This document shows, one piece after another, positions 29,039 to 39,957 of a stretch of DNA of 64,000 nt (the first letter of the stretch is position 1; the number at the start of each line of letters is the position of its first letter). Origin of the DNA: Pyrenophora tritici-repentis. Lineage: Eukaryota; Ascomycota; Dothideomycetes; Pleosporales; Pleosporaceae. The stretch is from contig NC_089390.1 in the NCBI RefSeq assembly GCF_003171515.1, positions 6,014,001 through 6,078,000 of the forward strand. Direction: 5' to 3'. The notes beneath the pieces were generated by a model. The model ran no database searches. It saw nothing but the letters and a program-made list of their open reading frames with translations, and was not told the origin of the DNA. Both the position numbers and the translations under genes were made by a program.

Positions 29039-30011
29039 ATGGTGAGTAAATTATTTGTTGCAACCTTTTCTGCGAAAGATGCGACACCTGCGACACGAGA
29101 GAGCGAATCTACGGCTGTCCGATGACGATGACGAACACCCGACCCGACGACTCTACACCCGACAGCGCTTTACACAGACGATGAGCTTAGAAGGGGTACA
29201 TATTCTGTGTAGGGGGTATCCCAAAAACGTCTTGCATTATACGACAATTATAAGGTGATATCGGGGGTGTCTTTGAGCTGGAAAGAGACGATGACCGGCA
29301 AAGCACGAAATGTCGCGCTCATCAATACCGCGCTACATCACGAACAACCTCGTCCACATCTGCCTACAATCGCCTAGAAACAGCCGGAATCCTCGTCAGT
29401 CGGGTGTCTCGTTCGATCGCCTCGCCCCATAATTGAAGCCTTCGCTTTAGTCCGACACATTAATATCGCTCGCTGGTGTCGCAACTGTTAAGCGTCATGA
29501 AGGAATGGAAATACTACCAGGATATTGATACTGACTAATCTCAGGTCAACGTTCCCAAGACCCGCCGAACCTACTGCAAGGGCAAGGACTGCAAGAAGCA
29601 CACCCAGCACAAGGTCACCCGTTAGTGGTCCGCTTTCGCTTTCCTCTACTGGTATACTGAGACTTTGCAGAATACAAGGCAGGAAAGGCCTCGCTTTTCG
29701 CCCAGGGAAAGCGTCGTTATGATCGCAAGCAGTCCGGTTACGGAGGTCAGACCAAGCCCGTCTTCCACAAGGTACGATTGCCCGCATCCAGCCTACGGAA
29801 TATATACTAACAAACGTATAGAGGGCGAAGACCACCAAGAAGGTCGTGCTCCGCTTAGAGTGCACCGCATGCAAGACAAAGGCTCAGGTAAACTTCATCG
29901 CCTTTATTCTACTGCAAAATGCTAATCCGCATACAGCTCGCCCTCAAGCGATGCAAGCACTTCGAGCTTGGTGGTGACAAGAAGACCAAGGGTGCTGCTC
30001 TCGTCTTCTAA
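29039..30011 (+). CDS. RPL42: 60S ribosomal protein eL42 (L44/L36a)
   Basis: Zinc-binding protein of the large ribosomal subunit near the E site. Five exons: 29039-29041, 29545-29620, 29671-29771, 29822-29887, 29937-30011, giving exactly 106 aa, the universal length. The first coding exon is only the ATG, followed by a 503-nt intron; later introns are about 50 nt. The protein has [40 protein letters not shown] and [20 protein letters not shown], and the four zinc cysteines in CKGKDC and [20 protein letters not shown], ending GAALVF. Start and every splice join are fixed by the conserved sequence. Confidence 0.97.
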
Positions 30012-30468
30012 GCGTGCACCTTCTTTCTATCTCTTTTGCTGGGCTCTCGGCGTAGTCTTCGGGCGGATGGAATGGACGGCTCTTCCTTCGAATCAAGCAA
30101 TGCATCAACCATGAGCGCGACACGAATGAAGACGTGTGAGGCGGAAGATTTGGCGACACAAGGTCACCAGCCACGAATTTACGGACTGTAACCTACATAT
30201 GCATCAAATGGAGCTCGATTGAAGGGACCGCAAAACAAAATTCTTATTTCAAATTAGTGATACCATCAATCTGTTCCACGTGAAATTGTCCAGATACAGC
30301 AGGTACAACCGACGCGGCTCCCGAGGTCGGTGTTAGACGGAGTCATCTGCGAGAGTAACGGCGACCCCTCCACCCCCACTAACGTGTCGCGTCCTCGGTA
30401 TATCAACGAAGCCCAGCGCTACTTCTTCAATGTAAGTTTATACGATTATTCATCCCGAGCTCTACACG
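30012..30468. other. Intergenic region, no gene seen
   Basis: About 460 bp holding the eL42 3' region and the promoter of the reductase. No reading frame is supported. Confidence 0.5.
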
Positions 30469-31611
30469 ATGGCTGAAAACAAAAAGACTGTTCTCATCGT
30501 TGGTGGCGGCGCAGTCGGTGCAATTGCAGCAGTCAATCTCGAGGTTGGTGGACTTGCAACAGTTACTGTCGTACTACGGTCCAACTATAATGTCGTCAAA
30601 GATGAAGGTTACACGATCAAGAGTTGCGACCATGGCAACCTGAATGGTTGGAGACCTAGTGTTGGTATGTTGGACCCTATCGACCGTCTTCCCAGTCCCG
30701 CAAGAGTTGGATAAGTTAACATGATCAAGTTCGCAACACTGTTCCCAACCTCATCGAAGAAAACCTTGAACCATACGACTACGTCGTCTTGTGCACCAAG
30801 AATGTTCCCGATGTTTCGCCAACAGCAGTCGATCTTATCACACCAGCACTGCCCAAGAACAGCAACAAAACTACTCTTCTTCTCTTACAAAACGGATTGA
30901 ACATTGAAAAGCCTTTCTTGCGCCCGCATCCCACCATCCCGATCCTCTCTGGTATCTCGATGATTGGTAGCGAGGAATCTTTGCCTGGCCACATCGTACA
31001 AGATGAAGCGGATAGGCTGCTCGTCGGTGCCTTCCCTACATCAAACATCAATCCCGCTGTACCAGAACGAAGAGCAGAGGAGTTTGTTGAAATTTATAGT
31101 AAAGGTGGGAAGACCAACTGCCAGTATTCACCAAACGTTCTACATGATCGCTGGAAGAAGCTCGTGTTCAATGCCTGTCTGAACCCGATTTGTGCCATTA
31201 CAGGTCTGGATGATGGACGCCTACGACTCGCTGACGGAGCGTTGGACGGCTTGGTCAGGCCTGCGATGCGAGAGATTGTCGCAGCAGCAAAAGCAGTTTG
31301 TGGTGTGGAGCTCACGGAGGGTGTGGTCGAAGAGACGATCCATGTTGACCCCTTGGAGAGCTACTTGAAGCCGAGTATGCAGCAAGATCTAGAGAAGGTA
31401 CGTTTGCTTGACAGTGTCGCTGATCTACGACTGACGATTTCAGGGCAACTTTATCGAGTTCGAAAACCTGTTGGGTGAGCCTTTGAAAGAGGGCAAGAAT
31501 GCTGGTGTTCCAATGCCGACCCTCGAGGTATTGTATCAGCTCTCTAAGGCTATACAATGGCGGACTAAGGAGGCGAGAGGGCTTGTTACTGTGCCGATGG
31601 CGAAGTCGTGA
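30469..31611 (+). CDS. ApbA/PanE-type 2-dehydropantoate 2-reductase-like protein
   Basis: NADPH-dependent reductase of the ketopantoate reductase superfamily; the classical reaction makes pantoate for coenzyme A, but fungi carry several paralogues with unknown substrates. Exons 30469-30664, 30730-31397 and 31444-31611 join to 343 aa. The N-terminal Rossmann domain shows TVLIVGGGAVGAIAAVNLE, then YDYVVLCTKNVPD and LLLLQNGLNIEKPF. The C-terminal helical domain has WKKLVFNACLNPICAITGL, holding the usual catalytic-region Lys and Asn. Two small introns have canonical sites. The second glycine region GGGAVG fits NADPH binding. I leave the gene symbol open because the specific paralogue cannot be decided from sequence reading alone. 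Confidence 0.85.
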
Positions 31612-32738
31612 TACTCATCAAATACATACTGCTGAGCTTACTACCACTAACAGCAGCTTGGTCAATTGTAGAAGTAGACTGCATCCTCATTCCGTAGTAC
31701 TAAAAGTTGTACATGTTTACAACGCTGCTGGTCCATTCTCTGCTGTCGCGTCCCCATGACTATATAAAGATTTGCTCACATTAACATAATGTCTTTCCCC
31801 GCGTCATAAGTCCATTAATATTGCATGTACAATCCTAGCGGCATCGAGTGGGCGTGTGTTCTGATATGAGGTCTACAGTATATGTCCTTGGATAAGCCAC
31901 ACAGCAGTCGAATAGAAGTCAAATAAGACAATGCCGAGTCTCGCTCGTATCGCGATCACAACGCGGCCCACATCGCTATTTGTTCGGAGAGAGCGAGATG
32001 TTCAGGAAGCATGACCATCCGAAGCAGCGTTGTAGGGGTCGTGATTGGGCGGTCATGGGTTCGTCTAGTAACAGTGGAGGGGAGTTCCTGATGGCAAAGC
32101 GGGTCAACACGCTGCCGCTGCAGGGGCTGATGATCTATCACCGAAGAAAACCGGTAGGATACGGGAGGATTTGGGCATCGAGGGGCGTGCGAAGCTGGGA
32201 TGAACCAAGTTTTGATGCGCACCGAGCTGTTGCTGACCAGGGCCATGGTGGCGGTGCAGCCGTTCGGCTTAGGTCATGCTTGGCGAATGACGAATGACGC
32301 TGCTGTGAACCAGCTGGTGGGTGCCGCAAAGCTACCAGAGTCAGGAATCTTCTTAAACTAATCCACGTGAACGTTTGCTAGCTGCTATCTTTCTTGTGAC
32401 TCTTTCCCGCGTCGCATGCTTCTATTCCAGAAGCCTACCCAATATAACCATCTTTGAGCGCTTCAAAGCGCATGCGCCTAGGGCTTGGAATCCACTCAGC
32501 CACGATTCGCTCAGCTACTTGGTATCACGGCAACCTTGGAAGTTCACTGAAAGCCACGCATCTGGGCAGTCAGACAACCTCAGCCGACGAAGAATCAGAC
32601 TCACCGACTCTTCAAGTGTGCTTTTAATCACATATACGCATCCAACACTCGCTCGCACACGCATCGCAAAGGCAGCACCCAACCTTGGCCCTGCGAATAC
32701 CCTGCTCTCCCACAACCAGCGCGCAAACTACCTCGGAT
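31612..32738. other. Intergenic region, no gene seen
   Basis: About 1.1 kb. A long frame that reads into the patatin-like gene from upstream has no ATG before 32739 matching the family and is not used. No repeat or RNA gene is evident. Confidence 0.5.
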
Positions 32739-34676
32739 ATGGCGTTAAACGGAGTGCGCCGGAAAGACACAACAAAGGGTCCGCCGTTGCGCATTCTTTC
32801 ATTAGGTACGTCGGCGACATCACGGCTTCGATACGACAGGTGCTAACGCGCGTGACAGATGGCGGAGGCGTGCGGGGATATTCCATGCTCATCATTCTAC
32901 AAGAATTGATGCACCGAACTTTTGTCGAGACAGAAGGCCGAGCCCCAAAACGAAACGAAGTACCAAAACCATGCGAACATTTCGACCTCATAGTAGGCAC
33001 TGGCACTGGCGGTCTGATCGCCATAATGCTGGGCCGCCTAAGGATGGACGTCGAAACGTGCAAAGACGTCTACGTCCGCATGACAAGAAGAGTGTTTGAG
33101 ACAGACAAGACATTTGCTGGCATACCATATCGGTCAACACTGTTCAAGGCTTCGAAACTGGAGGAGGCTATCATGCAATGTGTACGGGAACACACCATCT
33201 ACGATGACGAGGGTAACGACAATCACGATGGACGTGACGCACCACCCATGACCCCCGGAAGTGCCATATCTGGCCGTATGCAAAGGAGCGCTAGTAATGC
33301 CAGCAACTACAGCCAGATTGGTATGACGCCCGTGAGCATGCGGATAGCTGCCATGAAATGGGGGAACCCCCATGCTCTGCTCTACGACAACCGTGAGGAG
33401 CGCACCAAAACGTGAGTGAAGTGTCTAATCTTCGTCTAACAGAGAACTGACTATGTGCAGTGCCGTAACAGCCGTCTACAAAGGCACGAGAAAGTCTGGC
33501 GGTGGCCAGATCCTCCTACGCTCTTACGACTCACGCAAAGAGCCCCCCATCGAACCCAACGCGACAATATGGCAAGCCGGCCGAGCTACTTCCGCAACTG
33601 CGTTGGCTTTTAAGCCCATCCAGATTGGCCAGTCCGTTTTTCTTGATGAAGGCTCTGGAAAGTACAACCCAGCCCCAATGGCTCTTGACGAAGCCGTCTG
33701 TAATGAATGGCCCGGGCGTGACGTTGGTGTTTTCGTAAGCATCGGTACCGGAAAACGACCAGAGGGCACAAATGCTCAACAGCACTTGTGGTGGGAGAGC
33801 TTCATTGCAGGTGGCATGGGCGATTTTGCCGAGGCGAGGAGGAAACTCATCCTAAAGATCGAAGACTGCGAAAGAACACACAAGGAGATGAAGGATCACC
33901 TCGCGAAACGGCATGTGAATCCGGAAAACTACTACCGCCTGAATGTAAATGTTGGTGTTGGTGAATTCGGAATGAACGAGTGGAACGCCTTGGCAGAAAT
34001 CAGCACCAACACCCGCATGTATTTGGCAGAGAAGACTGTACAGGGCATGACCCTGGACGCTGCAGCAAAAATAGCGAGGATACACTTCGCCAAAGTGCGA
34101 TGGGAGCGCGCTGCGAAGGGAGAGTCACCATACTCAGCCGGTGCTCAGGCGCCAAACAAGCCTCTTCCAGGCGTTCCCGATCCAGCGCCCATGGCAGTGG
34201 AACTACCCGCCGAAGAACTTGCACCAGAGTATTACACAAACATACATCCCGCCTTCCGGCCCCCGCCAGACGACCGCCGACCGTCCGATAGCGACAAGTA
34301 CCTAGTAGTAACCTCAGAAGAGTATCCTCACTCCGCAAGCACAGACGGCTGGACTGACCTCCTACCCCGACATTCCGGCGAGCTTATCTCCCCTGGCCGT
34401 CGCTCAGACGAGCAATTCTCAGCCGGAAGACCGATATCCATGCTCAGCTCTGCAACTAGCTGGGACGACCGGTTATCAAACGCACCACCCAGACCTCCAA
34501 AGACTCCCCTACAAGATGATCTTAGGCCACGACCTTTGTCACCCCTTGGTCGCTTATCGCCGCCTGCTGGATCGGCGTTTTCTAGACCGCCGCCTGGAGC
34601 GCCATTGCCATACCCGGATACTGATGGCCCGCCGCCGATTGTTAATAAAGCTACGAAACCGGATTATACTCGTTGA
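32739..34676 (+). CDS. Patatin-like protein lacking the catalytic serine
   Basis: Three exons, 32739-32805, 32859-33411 and 33461-34676, give 611 aa. The start is the ATG at 32739, because splicing 32805 to 32859 creates the family opening LRILSLDGGGVRGYSMLIIL. The nucleophile elbow reads VGTGTGGLIAIML, so residue 71 is Gly where active patatins have Ser (GTSTGG). The second motif, normally DGG or DGA, reads FLDEGSGKYNP, with Asp269 kept but the following Gly replaced. The middle (RDVGVFVSIGTGKRPE) and the helical part keep the patatin fold pattern. The C-terminal 170 residues are proline-rich and probably disordered, with PPRPPKTP-type motifs. Probably a lipid-binding or regulatory pseudoenzyme, an inference from the missing residue. 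Confidence 0.82.
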
Positions 34677-35092
34677 TGATGCGGAAAGTAGGGTATGGAA
34701 GTTGTATATATTTGCTTCGGCAAGGATTTTTGCGTTCGAAGAGGTGGCTGGATGTCGTTGATGAACCTCACTTTTTCTTATGAAGATTGATAATAACGAC
34801 TTGTTGAACACACGGCTGATTCAAGGAAATTGGACGGCTTGATGAGATAGTTTAGATACCCATTCAATGTTTTTATTACTGATTCTGTCGAGTCTGCATC
34901 GCATTTGTTCTCAATCTCCCCTCGTTTCCAAAAGAACTAACTCCCATTTCCATGCTCCACAGAGCTGTGCAGTGCTGTGCAGTGCAGTGCTGTGCAGTGC
35001 AGTGTCGTCTTGTGTTGGCTCAGCTTCGCTCACACGCACATACATCCGCATCGTACGTATCAATCATGCTGAGCAACCAATACTGACAGACC
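34677..35092. other. Intergenic region between convergent genes
   Basis: About 415 bp between the stop codons of the patatin-like gene and the first Myb-like gene. A small tandem array of GCAGT and GCTGT units lies at about 34966-35005. No gene is seen. Confidence 0.5.
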
Positions 35093-35644
35093 TCACTCCT
35101 CCTCATCAGCAACAACAACCTCCTTCTCCTCACTCTTCTTCTTCTTCCGCCCCCTTTTCGTAGGCGTACCGTCTCTTTCGCCAGCAGCATCACCCTTGCT
35201 CTTCCGCTTACACGGTGTAATAGGCTTCTTAACCTTGGTCTTGGTCTCATTTCCGTCTCCGTCTTCGCCCTCGGCTTCGTCTTCACCGCGTAGAGCGGCG
35301 AGGTCGGCTTTCAGCGTTCCCTTGAGTCGGTCGACCATGATGCGGCATGCGCCAACGGATTTTCCAGCGGGGCGGGGGGCGGTCTGGTTGGGCGTTAGTG
35401 GTGGTGTGGGGAGGGAGGGTAGAGGGAGAAGGGAGGAGGGGAGATGGAGATGGGAGGGTACGTACCAAGAAGTCAAGTTTCACATTCGAGTGTTCGACGA
35501 AGGAGAAGTAGTATGCAAGCTTTGGTTGTAGAGTTAGTACATGTTTATTGTGAAGGAGGGGTTAGTGGGGGTGAGACGTACGCGCTGGCGATCGGTCCAT
35601 CCTTTACCGTTGGGGGTGGTGGAGGCTTTTTCGGTGTCTGACAT
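35093..35644 (-). CDS. Small Myb/SANT-like basic protein, tandem copy A
   Basis: Exons 35644-35582, 35519-35466 and 35383-35093 join to 135 aa. Residues 1-80 form a short helical domain with GWTDRQR, LAYYFSFVEHSNVKLDF and APRPAGKSVGACRIMVDRLK, resembling fungal Myb/SANT-like DNA-binding regions in the Trp spacing and the final basic helix. The tail is acidic then basic with KRKSKGD and a KRGRKKKK stretch suitable for nuclear import or AT-rich DNA binding, and ends in EEE. It is the first of three co-oriented paralogues. Exon 2 is 54 nt and both introns are phase 0, as in the other two. DNA binding is inferred, not shown. The start ATG at 35644 gives the same N-terminal length class as its paralogues. 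Confidence 0.72.
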
Positions 35645-36208
35645 TGTGGGTTGTGGTGTTGGTGTTGTTGGTGATGGGAGCTGGAAGCTAGATGTTGAAA
35701 AGTGTGTTTGTGGGGTTGGTGCGAGTAAGAAAAGGTTTGTCGCTGGGGGAGAAGAAGAAGAGATAGTGGGAAGGTGGGGTGAGAGGGTTCTTATGAAGGT
35801 AGCTGTGGACTAAGATGGGGGTGTGAGTGGTGAGAGTGTGTCTTGTGGCGCGTGCAAATTACACCAGGTGAAAGTGAGTGCGATGATACTTGTAATTTTA
35901 GTCATAAAGTTCGGTTGTACCAGGGTGCAATGGAAGTGAGTAAGTAGATTTTTGCACGTGGGGTCAAGAGGAGCATGATGGACAGAAGTAAGATGATGGA
36001 CAAGAGTATGATTCTGATGTTTTCCTGATTCGCACGTCTTTCAAGAACTATGCTTCAAGATACCCTTTTGAGCATCTTGCCAAAGTTCGCCGATCATGCT
36101 GAGCAACTATGCTAAGCAAACTCTGAAGTAGATCGCTAAAGCCCCATGCGTTCGTACGAAATCGCCAAACTATGAAAGATGGAGCCGGAGTAGCAGTAGA
36201 CCAAGGAG
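35645..36208. other. Spacer between Myb-like copies A and B
   Basis: About 560 bp with no supported reading frame; it should hold the promoter of copy A and the 3' end of copy B. Confidence 0.5.
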
Positions 36209-36754
36209 TTAGATTTCCTCCTCATCTTCGTCATCGTTCTTAGGCTCATGCTTGACACCAGCTTCCTTCCTCTCGTCATCGGCATCGGCGGCAGCATCCT
36301 CCTCGACAACGGCTTCGGACTTGTTCTTGTTCTTGCGGCCGCGCTTGGAAGGAGTAGTGGGAGACTCAGCGTCTGCATCGGCAGCCTTGGCCTTGCGCTT
36401 GCGTGGAGTACTAGTAGGAATAGCCTTCTTTGGCGTGCGCTCCTCGATGGGCCTGCCTTCGTACAACGCCTCCAGCTCATTCTTGAGAGTCGACTTCAGG
36501 CGCTCCATCATGCGCTGGCACGCGACGACGGTGCGACCTTCAGGACGTGGAGTAGCCTGGAGCCGACTATCAGTGGGAGGAACGTCATTTGGGTAGACAC
36601 AGTGGCGACTTACGTTGTAGTCGAACTTGACGTTGGACTTCTCGATCAGAGCGAAGAGGTAGGTCAGCTGATGGGAGGTTAGAGAGTAGGAGGAAAGCTT
36701 GACGAAGTGAGTACGTACGCGCTCCTTGTCAGTCCAAGCTGCTTGTGAAGACAT
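36209..36754 (-). CDS. Small Myb/SANT-like basic protein, tandem copy B
   Basis: Exons 36754-36719, 36667-36614 and 36556-36209 give 145 aa. The domain reads AWTDKER, LTYLFALIEKSNVKFDYN and ATPRPEGRTVVACQRMMERL, clearly the same family as copies A and C. The tail carries STPRKRKAKAAD and SKRGRKNKNKSE, both possible nuclear localisation or AT-hook-like cores (RGR), then a strongly acidic end (KNDDEDEEEI). Both introns lie at the same codons as in A and C and are phase 0. The unspliced frame also stays open because intron lengths are multiples of three; I prefer the spliced model because it keeps the domain continuous with its paralogues. Nuclear role is inferred. Confidence 0.75.
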   Translation of the reverse strand: MSSQAAWTDKERVRTHFVKLSSYSLTSHQLTYLFALIEKSNVKFDYNVSRHCVYPNDVPPTDSRLQATPRPEGRTVVACQRMMERLKSTLKNELEALYEGRPIEERTPKKAIPTSTPRKRKAKAADADAESPTTPSKRGRKNKNKSEAVVEEDAAADADDERKEAGVKHEPKNDDEDEEEI

Positions 36755-37271
36755 TCTTTTCTATGTCTTGTTGATGTTGCTGGTGTGTTCTGTAGATGGG
36801 GCTTGAGGTTGGGTGCTGTGATGGTGGTAAGCTAGCAAGTGGAGGTATGGTGGAGGAAGGTAAGAGGGTAAGAGGTTGAGGTATTCCAGACTTATATGGT
36901 GGGGCTATGTGTGATGCCACTAGTTGGGATTGGTCTGGTTGTCGAGACGACTGTGAGAGCGGGGGAGGAGATGGGGTGAAGGCGACTTGGTCACACATGA
37001 GTCACGTAGTCTCAGGGCAAGTGCAAGTACGAGAGTAGATTTATGTGTAGTTGGCTGTGCATCCATGCGCTCTCTGCTAAGTGCACCGCCCTATTCAATT
37101 TTTGAACTGTAAAGGCCTTTGTGCTGGGCAAGAAGATGTAGCTATTTATCGTGCCGGAAAACTCAGAGCCTGCTACCCATTTCCAAACTCCGAAATACCC
37201 ATCAGCACCAATTCTTCATGACATAAATCTTCGAAGAGTTGTCTGATCGTTTCGTAAAATTCTCAAAGCAC
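36755..37271. other. Spacer between Myb-like copies B and C
   Basis: About 520 bp, no supported gene. Expected to contain the promoter of copy B and the 3' UTR of copy C. Confidence 0.5.
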
Positions 37272-37913
37272 TTAGATTTCATCCTCAAAGTTGTCCTCAA
37301 AGTTGTCCTCAAAGTTGTCCTCAAAGTTGTCCTCAAAGTTGTCCTCAAAGTTGTCCTCAGAGTTGTCCTCAGGGTCGACCTTGACGGTAGTGTTGTCAAT
37401 TTCATCGTCTTTTGGGGTCGCTGACTGCTTCTTGGATCTACCGCGGGACTTCTTGGGGGTGGTCTTGGGGGTAACCTCGTTATCGGTGTCGTTCTCATCA
37501 GTCTTGGCCTTGCGTTTACGAGGGGTCGCAGGCTTCTTGGCTGGAGTCGTAGTCACAGCAGTAGAGTCGGGACCATCAAAGGCCACACCGGCCTTGAGGG
37601 CGTCGATCTCGGGCTTTAGGGCGACCTTGATCCTGTTGATCTTCTGACGGCAGCCACTGACGTTGCGACCCTCAGGAATAGGCGCAGTCTGTGACATGTT
37701 AGCTTGGGATACTTTGTATCTGTCGAGAGATGTAGGCAACTTACGTTGTAATCAATTGTCCAGTCGGCAGTGTCCATGGCGCTGAAGAGGTATACGAGCT
37801 GATGAATGTTAGTGTTATCGCAGTAGAAGAGCTCGTGATGAACATACGACTTCGTGATCAGTCCAACCTGCCTTGCCAGCCACTGCCTTGGCCTTGCCGT
37901 CGGTTTCAGACAT
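37272..37913 (-). CDS. Small Myb/SANT-like basic protein, tandem copy C
   Basis: Exons 37913-37848, 37798-37745 and 37688-37272 give 178 aa. The domain has GWTDHEV, LVYLFSAMDTADWTIDYN and TAPIPEGRNVSGCRQKINRI. It is more diverged than A and B in the middle helix. The tail shows TPRKRKAKTDEND and KKSRGRSKKQSA, the second with an AT-hook-like RGR core. It ends with seven nearly identical four-residue units (EDNF) encoded by a 12-bp tandem repeat, then EDEI. Intron positions and the 54-nt middle exon match copies A and B. This copy is the most upstream of the array in transcription sense and is followed by 1.9 kb without genes. Confidence 0.75.
37278..37370. repeat. 12-bp tandem repeat encoding EDNF units
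   Basis: About seven near-perfect units of CCTCAAAGTTGT (plus strand), with the last ones changed to CCTCAGAGTTGT and CCTCAGGGTCGA. It lies in the coding end of copy C and keeps the frame, so length changes would alter only the number of acidic EDNF units. Confidence 0.9.
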
Positions 37914-39957
37914 GATGCTGGTCGTGAGAGCAGAAGTCAGAGCAGCAAGCGAGGGCGATCCACCGACGTCAGAGGAAACAGACAAGATAAGAGGAAGCAG
38001 TGGAGATGAGAGCTCGATGTTAGGTTTAGCACTCCAGGACTGTAAGTGATACTATGTGGGGCTCGCTTAAGGCAGAAGCGAAACTTCTCACGATGAGATT
38101 GCACGCGTGGTTCACTGGCTAACAGGCAGCATGCGCAGTGTAGGTGAATCTTAATGTCTTGGCAACGATGTCGCTGCACAGCAACAGAGTGGGGCTTCAA
38201 CACGAAAATCTATATGCTCTAGATACATCCAGGTAGATTTGATTTCGATGACGCGCAATGTCTGTATTGTGTAAGCGTACATGGTCGATCCTAGTGCGCA
38301 GCTTTGACTGACAGCATGCTAAGAGCCGTCTGCAACTTGTCACACACCAGGCCTATTGACCTTTTTTTAAGTCACTAAGAAACGATTCCTATCATATGCA
38401 CATCTTGAACACAAACAATTGCCTCAAAAGCTTGCTTAAACAACCAGCGGCGCATGTTATGAATTTGACAGTTTGATACAATTGTAAGGAGCCCGTACAG
38501 TGAATCTAATCATCTTTATGTCGCATTCAACTATCCGAATCGATCATCGCTATATCGCATGCGATGATCTGAATCGATCATCGTGATAGTGCATGTGTTA
38601 TGTACGTACCTAGGTATGTAGCGAAATACCACAACAGTGAACTCAACGAACCAAACACCCAAAGCAAGATGAAAAGACCATGAGAATTTGAAGGATGTAT
38701 CGAAATGAATTTTAGGTATGCAAAGAAAGACAGTGCAACAGTACACTACCCACACCCATCCCCCAAAACACCCACCTTCACAGCCTCGGCGAATATCTCG
38801 GCACATTACCACACCCACACCCACCCACCCACTCCTAGACAAGATCAAACAACACCAGCCCTATATACCTATCCACGAAAACCCCTTGACCCCTTCCAAT
38901 CCCATCTCAACCTAGTCCCCATCCTGATCTACTACCAATCCCCCGTACCAAACCACCCGATAAACACCCCGACATCCGACCTCCGACCACCCCAACCCCG
39001 ATTCCCACTTAAGTACCCTCCCTTGCACTTCCGAACCCCGGAATCGCATATACACCCCGGATTTGAGCTGCAAACCCCGGTCAATTGACCCCCATGGGTG
39101 GGTGACCGGTGGAAGTGGGTCCCCTACTAAGTAAGCGGGAGCTCCCGCAGCACGCACAGCACGCCAGTACGGTACCTTGAACGGAACCCGGGACGCCAGT
39201 GCTGGCTGTCAGGCTGTCACTTTTGCGCATTGCATTGGCGTGGGGGGGGGGGGGGGGTTGGTTAATATATGTGCGTGTGTGGGGTGGGGGTGGACATGAC
39301 TGCATACGGACTTGACTTGATTTCATCGTCGCATATGGAGAGGATGTGATAACCGACGGGATATATCATGAAACATTATGGCTGAGATATGGCACAGGCT
39401 GATTGTTGATTGTGGACTGACAGTATTTTTCGGATAAGGGAGGGGGTGCCGATACGGGACACGGAGTTTCGTTTTGTGAGGCGGAGGGGGTACATGATGA
39501 GACATGTGGTGGTGGCGGTGGCGTGGCGGTGTAGATAGTATAGCCGATATGGGGGGATCGACATGTCGACATGGGATTGAACGGACCTGTCGGAAGGAAG
39601 GAAGTCACAGAGTCACAGGCAGCAAGTGGGCAAGTCAAATTTCCAAAGACATGAAACTCATATTATCGAGGCATCAAAGGCAGAAAGGGAGTTCATCTAT
39701 AACAAATTGAATTGTCAAACCCTAACAGGTAAAAAGGTACGCCCAGTTGCACCATGTTTGGAGGTCAGCCGTAGGTACTACAAGTGTCATGTGAGGAGCG
39801 GTAGTGTAGTAGGGTATCGCAACCATCCAGTCCTCCCACAGAAAGAAAATCTTTTGGTCCGTTGCTGAATCTAAATGACGTGATGATTGAAAAGGGGAAA
39901 ATGAATATCCTCGGTATCTCTGTTCAGACGCCGAGGACGTGTGGAAGAGAAGAATAA
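37914..39957. other. Intergenic region, no gene seen
   Basis: About 2 kb. It contains a small repeat of GAATCGATCATCG at 38537 and 38571, a C/A-rich stretch at 38740-39080 and a run of 16 G at 39242-39257. Frames through the low-complexity parts are not credible genes. The end nearest 39958 is the malic enzyme 3' flank. Confidence 0.5.
39242..39257. repeat. Homopolymer of 16 G
   Basis: Uninterrupted run of 16 G on the plus strand in intergenic DNA. Such runs are mutation- and sequencing-prone and could form a quadruplex. Confidence 0.9.

Noticed and set aside
29042..29544. C/D box small nucleolar RNA in the first eL42 intron
   Set aside because: Some GATGA and CTGA strings exist but no correctly spaced C and D boxes with a terminal stem were found.
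32375..32738. N-terminal extension of the patatin-like protein
   Set aside because: It lacks an ATG, and the spliced start at 32739 reproduces the family opening exactly.
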